DNA from: Streptomyces sp. NBC_01571
Lineage (GTDB): Bacteria > Actinomycetota > Actinomycetes > Streptomycetales > Streptomycetaceae
Assembly: GCF_026339875.1 (NCBI RefSeq)
Contig: NZ_JAPEPZ010000002.1
Coordinates: 434,001 to 498,000 of the forward strand
Reading direction: 5' to 3'
Length of the DNA stretch: 64,000 nt
Position numbers and translations under genes: made by a program. This document shows, one piece after another, positions 24,498 through 32,396 of this stretch. How positions within the stretch are numbered: the stretch's first letter is position 1; each line of letters begins with the position of its first letter. Under the pieces are notes generated by a model that was not told the DNA's origin, searched no databases, and was given only the letters and a program-made list of their open reading frames with translations.

Positions 24498-26312
24498 CTA
24501 TCCGAAGGTGAACGCGTAGGCCTGGATCCCCGGGGCGAGGCGGAGTTCGAGCCGGGCCTGGCGTGGGGTGTCCTCGTCGACGAGTCGGTGCAGGGTGGGG
24601 GTGCCGTCGATATGGAGGGTCCTGACGGCCTTGCCGTCGACGAGGACGGTGACGGGGCCTTTGCCCGCGAGGACCAGGTTGACGTTCCTGGCCTTGTAGG
24701 TGAAGGCGAGGCGGGCGTCGGCGCCCGCGGTGAAGTGGTCGTACCCCGCGGTCCAGGTGCCGTCGAGGGAGAGCCGGCCGAGCGGGAGCGCTGCCGGGAA
24801 GTGGTAGGTCTTGGGCCGGTCGTCGAGGAGCGGGTCGCCCACGTATCCGCTGATGCGCAGGTTGCTCAGGTACGTCTCGGGAGTACGGTCGCGGGTCGGC
24901 GCGGCATCCTGCTGACCGGTCTTCGCGGGCAGCCGGACCGAGGGGTTCGCCTGCTCGAGGAGCGTACGGATCAGGTCCTCGGTCTGCGCGTACTGCCCCT
25001 CACCGAACTTGAAGTAGCGCACGGTGCCCCGAGAGTCGATCAGGTACTTTGCGGGCCAGAACCGGTTGCGGTAGTTGTTCCAGGTCGTCAGCTTGTTGTC
25101 GAGGGCGACCGGATAGGTCACGCCCAGCTTCCTGGCCTGGTCGGCGACGTTGCCCGGCTTCTTCTCGAAGGCGAACTCGGGAGAGTGGACCCCGATCACC
25201 TCAAGTCCCGAGGACGCGTAGGCGCGTTCCCAGGCCTTGATGTGGGGCAGGCTGCGCTGGCAGTTGATGCACGAATAGGTCCAGAAGTCGATCAGGACGA
25301 CCTTGCCGCGCTCCGCCCCGAGGTCGACCGGCTTTCCACCGGGTGTGTTGAGCCACTTCGTGATGCCCCCGATCGGCGGCGCCTGTCCGCAGGAACGCAG
25401 TTCGTCGACACCGTCCTCGCAACGCGAGAGCTCCTTGTTGGAGTTGTCGTACAGACCGGACAGCTTCTGACGGGCGGTGTCACTGTCCTCGATCTTCTTC
25501 TGTGCGGCGGAGGTGTAGTCGGGCAGTGCCCGCTGGACGGCGTCGGTGACGTTGAAGGCCAGGCCGAACGCGAGCACGATCATCAGGCATCCCGCGCCGA
25601 ACCGCAGGGCGCGGGCCCGCTTGCGGAAGGCGCCGACCCGTTCGGCGACCCGACGCCCGGCCAGCGCGAAGACCAGCAGCGGAAGGGCCGTACCGAGGGC
25701 GAAGGAGACCGTCAACGCGACTACGTCGAGGCTGAGTCGGCCGCGCGCGCCGGCCACGGTGATGGCCGCGAGCACGGGACCTGCGCACGGCACGTACAGG
25801 AGCCCCAGGCCCAGGCCCAGGACGAAGGCGCTGCCGTCCTTGTTGACCCGTCGTTGCGGGATCCGCGCGAACGGCTTCTCCAGGACACGCTCCACGGCCG
25901 GGAACACCAGACCGAGACCGATGAGCACCAGAAGGACCAGACCGACGTAGCGCAGGATGTCCTCCGGCAGGCCCAGCGCGGAGATGATGGTGACGCCCAG
26001 CAGCGTGAAGAAGCTGAAGCTCAGCACCAGGCCGGCGACCACGGCGTAGGGCCTGCGGTTGCGCGAGGACCGGGGCGCGGGCCGCGCCTCCAGGAGGACC
26101 CCGCCGTCGTCGGAGGTGCGGGGGGTGGCGGCTTCGTCGCGGCCTTCCCCCGACGCGGCCGCATCGGCCGGAGCGGCACCGCCCGGCCGCGCCCGCGGGG
26201 TGTCGGTGGCGGGTCCGCCGGCCAGGAACACCACGGGAAGCACCGGGAGAATGCAGGGAGACACCGCGGTGATCAACCCGCCGAGCAGTCCGATCAGAAC
26301 CAAAGTGATCAT
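24498..26312 (-). CDS. DipZ-type cytochrome c biogenesis/thioredoxin-like protein
   Basis: This 604-residue membrane protein fuses a CcdA-like domain to an external thioredoxin-like domain. The N-terminal CcdA part has the paired cysteines in SPCILPVLP and YVPCAGPVLA, separated by an inserted disordered loop of about 60 residues. The thioredoxin-like part has FWTYSCINCQRSLPHI, a CxxC of the TlpA/DipZ type, and the C-terminal third is a beta-sandwich resembling the DipZ carbohydrate-binding-like domain. It should carry reducing equivalents across the membrane to extracytoplasmic thiols. It stands alone, with the broken M24 gene downstream. Confidence 0.92.
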   Translation of the reverse strand: MITLVLIGLLGGLITAVSPCILPVLPVVFLAGGPATDTPRARPGGAAPADAAASGEGRDEAATPRTSDDGGVLLEARPAPRSSRNRRPYAVVAGLVLSFSFFTLLGVTIISALGLPEDILRYVGLVLLVLIGLGLVFPAVERVLEKPFARIPQRRVNKDGSAFVLGLGLGLLYVPCAGPVLAAITVAGARGRLSLDVVALTVSFALGTALPLLVFALAGRRVAERVGAFRKRARALRFGAGCLMIVLAFGLAFNVTDAVQRALPDYTSAAQKKIEDSDTARQKLSGLYDNSNKELSRCEDGVDELRSCGQAPPIGGITKWLNTPGGKPVDLGAERGKVVLIDFWTYSCINCQRSLPHIKAWERAYASSGLEVIGVHSPEFAFEKKPGNVADQARKLGVTYPVALDNKLTTWNNYRNRFWPAKYLIDSRGTVRYFKFGEGQYAQTEDLIRTLLEQANPSVRLPAKTGQQDAAPTRDRTPETYLSNLRISGYVGDPLLDDRPKTYHFPAALPLGRLSLDGTWTAGYDHFTAGADARLAFTYKARNVNLVLAGKGPVTVLVDGKAVRTLHIDGTPTLHRLVDEDTPRQARLELRLAPGIQAYAFTFG

Positions 26313-26576
26313 GCGATGTGGCCTCCGAAGCGCAGTCCGGGCCCTTCGGCCCGCTCACTCCTGGTACGAAGCCGCTCACCCGCACGGATTGGTCCGGCGG
26401 CCTCACCGACCTCGCCTCAGCCGCCGATCTGCCTGCCGGCGTCCGGACCACAGGCTTGCGTGGTCACAGGTGAGGCCGAGAGCCGCGTACACCTCGGGCT
26501 GAGCCGGCGAGTGAAGTGCGGACGGCACTACGAGGGCCGGTGCGCGCGGCAGGTGCGGACCACAGGTGCGGACGCC

Positions 26577-26622
26577 TCAGCAGGTACGGACGGCGCGCGT
26601 CAGCAGGTACGGACGGCGCGCG
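26577..26622. repeat. Perfect 23-bp tandem duplication at the 3' end of a gene
   Basis: Positions 26577-26599 and 26600-26622 are identical. The unit contains the last codons (RAVRTC) and the stop of the amidotransferase-methyltransferase gene, so the gene keeps its stop and a second copy of its tail lies just beyond it. Confidence 0.9.
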
Positions 26623-27883
26623 CCAGGAAGTACCCGGAGGCATCCTCGTAGCAGTCCAGTTGCCAGCCGCTGCCGTCCAGCAAGGGCCGCAGGTTCGGCT
26701 CGGCCAGTGGGTCGTCGGGGCTCAGCGGGCGGCCGTGACGACGGGCGCGTTCGGCGCGGCCCGAGGGATGGAACAGGAGCAGCGCGCCGCCCGGCGCGGT
26801 GACCCTCGCCCATTCGCGCAGGGCGGTCGTCGGGTCGGGAAGGTGGTCGAGCAGCCCGGCGGTGAAGATTCCGTCCACCGCACCGGGTGGCAGCGGCAGC
26901 CGGTGACAGTCGGCGAGCAGCAGGCAGGCCTGGCCGGCGCGGCCCTCGCGGGCTGCGGTCACGAGCATGGCCGAAGTGACGTCCACGCCCAGTACCTTTC
27001 CCTTGTCGCCCACCTCCGCGCGCAGGGCCGGCAGGGCACGTCCGGTGCCGCAGCCCAGGTCCAGGGCCGTCTGGCCGGGGCTCAGCCCCAGGCGGGCGAC
27101 GGCCGTCTCGTAGCGCGGGCCGTCGGCGGCGAAGCGTGCCTCCCAGGCAGCGGCCTTCGGAGTGAAGAAGGTCCGGGTCGCGGTGCGTTCGGCTCGCGCG
27201 GCCACCAGCGCCGCGAACCTCCCGAACACCCGGTCCCGGTGCGGAGCCAGTGCGGCCAGTTCGCCCGGCGCCGCCTCCCGCAGCCCTGGAGCGCCGGCGG
27301 CCTCCTGCGGGAACGCCGCCACGAACGCGTCCACGGCCGCCTCGTCGACCTCCAGGTGGAACTGGAGGCCCCATGCGGCCCCGCCCACGCGGAAGGCCTG
27401 CGCCGGATACCGCTCGCAGGACGCCAACGGCACGGCCCCGGGCGGCAGTTCCATGGTGTCGGCATGCCAGTGGAGTACGCGCAGCCGCTCGGGCGTCCCC
27501 ATGAACAGTGGGTCCCTGCCCGCCGCCGAACGCGTCCGCACCTCGCCCCAGCCCACCTGCGCCCCGGACCCCGTACGGGCCGTACCGCCCGCCGCCACCG
27601 CCAGCAGCTGCGCACCCAGGCACACCCCGAGCACCGGCACCTCGGCGGCCAACGCCGCCCGCAACAGGTCGAGTTCGGCACCTCGGGTGGGAAACCCGGC
27701 GTCGCTGTACGCGGCCATCGGGCCGCCCATCGCCACGAGCGCCTCGACTCCGGCCAGGTTCTCGGGCAGCGGATCCCCTGCCCAGACCCGGCAGGGCCGC
27801 ATCCGCAGACCCGCGGCCGCCAGCGCCTCGCCCACCGCGTACGGGCCTTCCTCCCGCAGGTGCTGCACCACCAGTACGCCCAC
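26600..27883 (-). CDS. Class-I glutamine amidotransferase fused to a SAM methyltransferase
   Basis: This 427-residue two-domain protein has a class-I glutamine amidotransferase of the GMP-synthase-like type in residues about 1-185: VAMGGPMAAY, nucleophile elbow GVCLGAQLLA and QFHLEVDE with the His-Glu pair. Residues about 230-427 form a class-I SAM methyltransferase with motif I LDLGCGTGRAL, the acidic loop VLGVDVTSAML, DGIFTAGLLDHLPDP and APGGALLLFHPSG. The GTG start has GGGGGAGAGG upstream. No synthetase or ammonia-accepting domain is present, so the amidotransferase may act as a peptidase-like or gamma-glutamyl hydrolase module. Substrate and product are unknown. Confidence 0.88.
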   Translation of the reverse strand: MGVLVVQHLREEGPYAVGEALAAAGLRMRPCRVWAGDPLPENLAGVEALVAMGGPMAAYSDAGFPTRGAELDLLRAALAAEVPVLGVCLGAQLLAVAAGGTARTGSGAQVGWGEVRTRSAAGRDPLFMGTPERLRVLHWHADTMELPPGAVPLASCERYPAQAFRVGGAAWGLQFHLEVDEAAVDAFVAAFPQEAAGAPGLREAAPGELAALAPHRDRVFGRFAALVAARAERTATRTFFTPKAAAWEARFAADGPRYETAVARLGLSPGQTALDLGCGTGRALPALRAEVGDKGKVLGVDVTSAMLVTAAREGRAGQACLLLADCHRLPLPPGAVDGIFTAGLLDHLPDPTTALREWARVTAPGGALLLFHPSGRAERARRHGRPLSPDDPLAEPNLRPLLDGSGWQLDCYEDASGYFLARAVRTC

Positions 27884-28074
27884 AGCCTCTCCCCCAGTCA
27901 GCAGATTCCATCCGGACCAGGGTGATTACACCGCACCTGCGGGTCGGTGCGCGCAGGTTGGTTCGCATTCGCTGTTCGATCGACGGCCGCGCCTCGAGTG
28001 TTCCGCCGTGCGCGTGGCGCGTGACCCTGCGTCGCCCCCCCCGGCGAGCCCCCGGGCCGACGGCTCGTAGCGGG

Positions 28075-28980
28075 TCAGCCCAGATAGAGGTCCTTGTGCG
28101 CGGCCACGAACGTCTCGACCGACTGGGCGGGTACCCCCGTCAGGCGTTCGACGTCGTCGGATGTCCGGTCGTAGCGGTTCTCGTGGTGCAGTCGGGCCAT
28201 GGTGGCGATGTGCTGTTCGGTGTGCGGGGGCAGGCCCGCCTTGGCGAGCACCTCCGCCCGCCATTGGTCGAGCGGCACGTCCACGTAGGACACCGGTCGC
28301 CCGAGGGCTCGCGAGAACTCCTGGGCGATCTCCGTCATGTCGACCGAGCGGGGACCGGTCAGCTCGTAGACATGGCCGATGTGCGGAGCGGGATCGCGGA
28401 GGACCGTGGCGACGACCCGGGCGACGTCGTCGACGGCGACCGGCGAGGTGCGCCCGGTCCCGAAGGGCAGCGCGATGGTGCCGTTCTCCCGGATGGACCG
28501 TGCCGCCAGCGTGGTGAAGAGAGGGTTGTCCAGGAACGACGTGGGGCGGATGTGCACCACCGGCAGCCCCGACCAGTTCAGCACCTGCTCGCCCAGCCAG
28601 TGCAGCCGCTGCTGGTTCGACTCCGCGGTGCTGGTCGCGGTCATCTGCGACACCGTCATCTGCGACATGCCGACCAGCACGTCCAGCTCCGCGCAGTCGC
28701 GGGCCACGGTGGCCACCACGGTCGTCGCCAGCAGGTGGTCCGGCGACACGGGCATCGCGAAGTACATCCTCCCGACGCCGCGCAGCGCGGCGGCGACGCT
28801 CTCCGGACGGGTCAGATCACCGACGACGACCTCGGCTCCGAGCGCGCGCAGCCCGGCCGCGCGATCGTCGTCGCGGCGGACCAGTACGCGGACAGGCATG
28901 TCCAGCGCGCGCAGTTGGTCGAGTACCGCGCGGCCCACGTCACCGGCGTTGGAGAGGAGAACAAGGTCGCTGGTGGTCAT
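28075..28980 (-). CDS. NmrA-like NAD(P)-binding protein
   Basis: This 301-residue atypical SDR of the NmrA/NAD(P)H-binding group begins SDLVLLSNAGDVGRAVLDQL; the first glycine of the usual GxxGxxG loop is replaced (SNAGDVG), so cofactor binding may be weak. Other family segments are VRVLVRRDDDRA, GAEVVVGDLTRPESV, HIRPTSFLDN, FGTGRTSPVAVDDVARV and YELTGPRSVDMTEIAQEFS. The ATG at 28980 starts the recognisable fold. It could be a redox sensor or reductase. It stands alone; the gene at 29247 is on the same strand, 266 bp upstream. Confidence 0.85.
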   Translation of the reverse strand: MTTSDLVLLSNAGDVGRAVLDQLRALDMPVRVLVRRDDDRAAGLRALGAEVVVGDLTRPESVAAALRGVGRMYFAMPVSPDHLLATTVVATVARDCAELDVLVGMSQMTVSQMTATSTAESNQQRLHWLGEQVLNWSGLPVVHIRPTSFLDNPLFTTLAARSIRENGTIALPFGTGRTSPVAVDDVARVVATVLRDPAPHIGHVYELTGPRSVDMTEIAQEFSRALGRPVSYVDVPLDQWRAEVLAKAGLPPHTEQHIATMARLHHENRYDRTSDDVERLTGVPAQSVETFVAAHKDLYLG

Positions 28981-29246
28981 CGGTCGGCCTCCTGCCGCAT
29001 CGGTGAGTGGGCGCGTGACGGGGTGGATATGTGGAGCGCGTGACTGGATGGGGTGACTGGCTGAGGGCCGAGCCGCTCTGCTGTGAGGACGACCCCGTTC
29101 CTCCTCCTCCCCCAATCTATGGAGGCCTACGGGGCCTCGCTCGGCGGAGGGCGACGCTCCGGCCGGCCCTCACGTGGGCGCCCGACGCCGGAGCCACGTC
29201 CGGTGTACGGCGCTGGTGGAGGGGCGACCTGCGCCGGCGTGCCGGT

Positions 29247-30290
29247 TCAGGCGGCGACTTCGGTGCGCCGTCGCCTCAGACGGGGCCGCAGGGCGAGCAG
29301 GAACGCGGCGACGCACGCCCACAGCGCGAGCGTGATCACGGGGCCCGCCGCGTGCGCGCCGTCGAAGTAGCTCAGGTCGGTGACGGCGCGGACCGCGGCG
29401 CCCGGGGGCAGGAGCGCGGAGACGGTCCGGGCCGCGGTGGGCAGCAGATCGGCGCCGATGGTGGCACCGCTGGTGGCGTTGCCGACGGTGAGGAGCAGGA
29501 GGGTGGCGACGGGGACTCCCACGGGGCCGAGGTAGGTGCCCAGCAGTTTGGTGGTGAAGGCTGCCGCGGCGGCCAGCAGGGTGAGGGTGACGACCAGGGG
29601 AGCGACCGGGGCGGGGACCGCTCCGAGGACCGGGCCCGCGATGATCGCGGCGAGGGTGCCGATGGCCACGGAGGCGCCGGCCAGCAGCCAGAACCGGTGG
29701 CGCAGGTGCAGGAGACCGGCCAGTCCGAGCGCGTTCGAGCCGAGGACGAAGCCGGACAGGGTCACGCCGAAGGCCATGTAGAAGCCGGCCAGCCCCCTGG
29801 TGTCGAAGTGTGTGAAGGGTACGACGTCGTCGGTGGTGACGCGCTTGCCCGCCCCGTGGGCGTAGGCGCCCACGAGTGTCTTCACGGCCGATGTGGTGGA
29901 CGTGCCGTCGGCTCCGGCGATCTCCAGGCGCAGCCCGTCCGAACCGTCCGCGCTCAGCGCGGCGACGACGTCGTGGCCCTTCACCGCCTGGCGCGCGGCG
30001 CCGGCGTCGGCGGCCGGGTGCACCTCGACGGTGTCGCCGAGGGCCTCATGTATCGCTCCCGGCACGAGAGGTGCGGCGACGGCGATCGGGACCTGATGCG
30101 GCTGGGGATCACGCTGCAGCCCGACATAGCAGGAGATGAAGGCCGCCGCGACGATCAGGGAGATCACGGCCGGCTGGAGCCACGCCCTCACCGGCGGCCG
30201 GGGGCGGATCGAGCGGGGCGGCCTGGACGGCTCGGCCACTGTCGAACGTATCTGCTCACGCTCGGGCGCGGCTCCGACGGGGGATTCCAT
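29247..30290 (-). CDS. Membrane protein of ABC-2 permease/YhgE-Pip type
   Basis: This 347-residue protein has a charged, Pro-rich N-terminus, one hydrophobic segment (PAVISLIVAAAFISCYVGL), an extracytoplasmic domain of about 120 residues, then five hydrophobic segments and a basic C-terminal tail. The layout and motifs such as GFYMAFGVTLSGFVLG, LGPVGVPVATLLLLTVGNATSGA and LPPGAAVRAVTDLSYF fit ABC-2-like permeases of the YhgE/Pip group, often involved in export or drug tolerance. It is divergent from a frameshifted MarR gene with a palindrome between them, so it was probably that regulator's target. Confidence 0.8.
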   Translation of the reverse strand: MESPVGAAPEREQIRSTVAEPSRPPRSIRPRPPVRAWLQPAVISLIVAAAFISCYVGLQRDPQPHQVPIAVAAPLVPGAIHEALGDTVEVHPAADAGAARQAVKGHDVVAALSADGSDGLRLEIAGADGTSTTSAVKTLVGAYAHGAGKRVTTDDVVPFTHFDTRGLAGFYMAFGVTLSGFVLGSNALGLAGLLHLRHRFWLLAGASVAIGTLAAIIAGPVLGAVPAPVAPLVVTLTLLAAAAAFTTKLLGTYLGPVGVPVATLLLLTVGNATSGATIGADLLPTAARTVSALLPPGAAVRAVTDLSYFDGAHAAGPVITLALWACVAAFLLALRPRLRRRRTEVAA

Positions 30291-30355
30291 GGCGGGGCTT
30301 TCTGGGGAGAGGGCGCGGGAACGGATCAGGCGGACAGGCACGCCACGCCGATCCT

Positions 30356-30373
30356 TAGGAGGATATGCTCCTA
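30356..30373. promoter_or_regulatory. 18-bp palindrome between membrane protein and MarR gene
   Basis: TAGGAG, a 6-base spacer and CTCCTA form a perfect inverted repeat in a locally AT-rich stretch, 66 bp upstream of the membrane protein start and 137 bp upstream of the MarR ATG. Size and location suit a MarR-family operator. Confidence 0.6.
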
Positions 30374-30509
30374 TTTGCAGTTCGGCAACCACCGCCCTCC
30401 TGGGACCGGCCCCTCGACCCGATCCCCCGGCCCGGGCAGTCAACCCGCCGGGCTCGCCGTGAAGAGGAGCATGGGCTCGTACGATGGACGGGGAGCTCAG
30501 GAGGAGATC

Positions 30510-30961
30510 ATGACCCCTACGTCGACGAGCGTCGCCGACCAGTGCAACAACCTGGCGCTGCGCAAGGCGGCTCGATACCTGGGGGCGACGTACGACAAGG
30601 CCCTGGCCCCGTCGGTCTCCGGGGCACGCAGTTCAGCATCCTGCAGAGGCTGAGTGCGCACGGCGAGATGACGATCACCAGCCTTGCCGACACGATCGCG
30701 ATGGACCGTACGACGATGGCCTCGAACCTCAAGCCGCTCGCGCGGGAGGGCCTGGTGACCGTCGAGCCGTCGGCAACCGACCGCCGCGCACGGATCGCCG
30801 CCATCACACCGGACGGCCTCTCCCGACTGAAGGCGGCGCTCCCCCTGTGGAGGGCCGTACAAGCCCAATTCGAGGAGAGCTTCGGCGGTGACGAGGCGGC
30901 CCGGCTGCGCACGTCCCTCAAGGCCGTCCTCGACACCGGCTTCCAGCCCTGGGCCGACTAG
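30510..30961 (+). pseudogene. MarR-family regulator disrupted by a one-base frameshift
   Basis: MarR proteins are winged-helix repressors. The ATG at 30510, preceded by GGAGGAG, reads TSVADQCNNLALRKAARYLG and ATYDKALAP, then leaves frame at about 30610 and stops at 30653. One added base after GCCCC restores VGLRGTQFSILQRLSAHGEM and the complete wHTH: TSLADTIAMDRTTMASNLKP, then EGLVTVEPSATDRRARIAAI, ending at 30961. A one-base deletion in a GC run is the simplest explanation; a sequencing error or programmed frameshift cannot be excluded. It faces the membrane protein gene at 29247-30290 and would normally repress it. Confidence 0.82.
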
Positions 30962-31121
30962 GGCACCAGGCCGCCGACGGCTCGCCCGGCCGGCACCGTT
31001 GCGGCCGACGGTGACGCCGCTGGGGCAACGGCGACGGCACACCGCGACGCAGACCATCTCGGGAAACGGCACCGCCGTTCCCCGAGCACGATCACGTTCG
31101 CGCGACACCAGGTCGCGTTGA

Positions 31122-31151
31122 GGCCGGTGCGTGCCCACGCACGCACCGGCC
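31122..31151. terminator. Hairpin terminator between convergent genes
   Basis: A perfect 13-bp stem, GGCCGGTGCGTGC with its complement and a 4-base loop, lies between the MarR pseudogene (+) and the lamin-tail gene (-). Confidence 0.85.
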
Positions 31152-31198
31152 CGCCGAGCACCGACCGGCGCTCAACTCCTTGCCTTCCCCTGAGGGTG

Positions 31199-31921
31199 TC
31201 AGCGACGAGGGTGTCCGCCCGGACCCTCGTGACCGCGACCATCGTGACCACCCGGACCCTCGTGACCCCGACCATCGTGACCACCCGGACCCTCGTGACC
31301 CCGACCATCGTGACCACCCGGACCCTCGTGACCCCGACCATCGTGACCACCCGGAACCTGGTGACCCCGACCGTCGTGACCACCCGGAACCTGGTGACCC
31401 CGACCATCGTGACCACCGGGGAGACCGTGTCCGCGGCCGTTGTGTCCGCCGGGGGCGCCGTGGCCGCGGCCCCACGTCACCACGTCGATCACACGATGGC
31501 GGTCGTTGCGCAGCGTCGCGGTGTCCGCGCGGTTGTCCCAGGCGTAGCCACGGCGGTCCTGGAACACGTCCCGGCCCGCGTCACGCCCCACCCCCGTGTG
31601 CACCCGCACCGTCGTCCGGCCTCCCAGGCGCAGGTGGAACACGTACGCGCGGCCGTCACGGCCCGACAGCGTCCAGCCGTTCAGGTTGACCCCGTAACGG
31701 CCCGTGTTCGTCACCTCCACCCACTCCTTGTTCAGCGACGCGTTGCTCCCCGAGTCCCAGCCCGGAGAGTCGTACTGCACCCGGCTGATCTGCACCTGCG
31801 CACGAAACGGAAGCCGCCCCTGGTCCGCCGACGCCGGCAGCGCCGCCACACCCACCACCACACCGGCAGCCACCGCAGCCGCGGCAGCACGACGAACCAA
31901 CACAGACCGCGAAACAGACAC
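31199..31921 (-). CDS. Secreted lamin-tail-domain protein with Gly/His repeat tail
   Basis: This 240-residue protein has a signal peptide (SVLVRRAAAAAVAAGVVVGV, cleavage near ASA-DQ), then a lamin-tail-like beta domain with NKEWVEVTNTGRYGVNLNGW and TLSGRDGRAYVFHLRLGG plus VHTGVGRDAGRDVFQDRRGY. Residues 151-238 are eight units of an 11-residue repeat, GRGHxxPGGHD, where xx is GA, GL, QV or EG; every unit carries two His. The tail is probably disordered, highly soluble and able to bind metal ions such as zinc, copper or nickel. Start is GTG at 31921 after AGGGGG. The lamin-tail domain is widespread in secreted actinobacterial proteins; the tail is the unusual part. Confidence 0.85.
   Translation of the reverse strand: MSVSRSVLVRRAAAAAVAAGVVVGVAALPASADQGRLPFRAQVQISRVQYDSPGWDSGSNASLNKEWVEVTNTGRYGVNLNGWTLSGRDGRAYVFHLRLGGRTTVRVHTGVGRDAGRDVFQDRRGYAWDNRADTATLRNDRHRVIDVVTWGRGHGAPGGHNGRGHGLPGGHDGRGHQVPGGHDGRGHQVPGGHDGRGHEGPGGHDGRGHEGPGGHDGRGHEGPGGHDGRGHEGPGGHPRR
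31208..31471. repeat. Eight 33-bp tandem repeats encoding GRGHxxPGGHD
   Basis: These are in-frame direct repeats with no spacers inside the lamin-tail gene. The four units nearest the 3' end of the gene (31208-31339) are nearly identical in DNA, implying recent expansion. Confidence 0.92.
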
Positions 31922-32329
31922 GAACGCCCCCTAGAGGAACAGGCGGACCACACATCAGGATCCGCGAGTTTGAGCCCCGGCCCACTGGCCGAGAACCACA
32001 CCCTCCCGCCCCACCACGCCGCCCGAGCCCACCACCCGCTCAGCATTACCGATCAACGACAAGGCTGTGATCCTCGCCTGCACGCTGCACGTATCCCCCA
32101 CAACGCCAGATTGACGCCACAATCCCCCAAAACACTGGACGCCACCACAAACGCCACCCTCCGCGCCACCCCACCCCTCACCCGAAAGTGAGTAACAACC
32201 CGCAAACCGCCTCGGTTCGACGCACGACTCGAGCCTGACGGCGAGGACCGCCGGAGTGGCCACCCACACGATCACGGACTTTGGTATGGACCTCCACGCG
32301 CTCGGTCGCTAACCTCGGCGTCGCACACC
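31922..32329. other. Divergent intergenic region, partly AT-richer
   Basis: Four hundred bases between the divergent lamin-tail and protease genes. It has an A/C-rich + strand (about 31960-32190) without plausible codon use, and probably holds both promoters. No RNA gene is recognised. Confidence 0.5.
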
Positions 32330-32345
32330 CTGAGAGCGCTCTCAG
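32330..32345. promoter_or_regulatory. Perfect 16-bp palindrome upstream of the protease gene
   Basis: CTGAGAGCGCTCTCAG has the central CG and GAG-GCGC-CTC core of LacI-family operators in Streptomyces; the CebR-type sites are similar. It lies 51 bp upstream of the proposed TTG start, where a repressor would block transcription. Confidence 0.65.
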
Positions 32346-32396
32346 CATGCCCTTCCGCTCCACTCCCCCATGACGGAACGAAGAAAGGCAACTCCC

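Noticed and set aside
31208-31471. Regular 33-bp direct repeats that could suggest a CRISPR array
   Set aside because: There are no spacers; the units are contiguous and in frame inside the lamin-tail gene.
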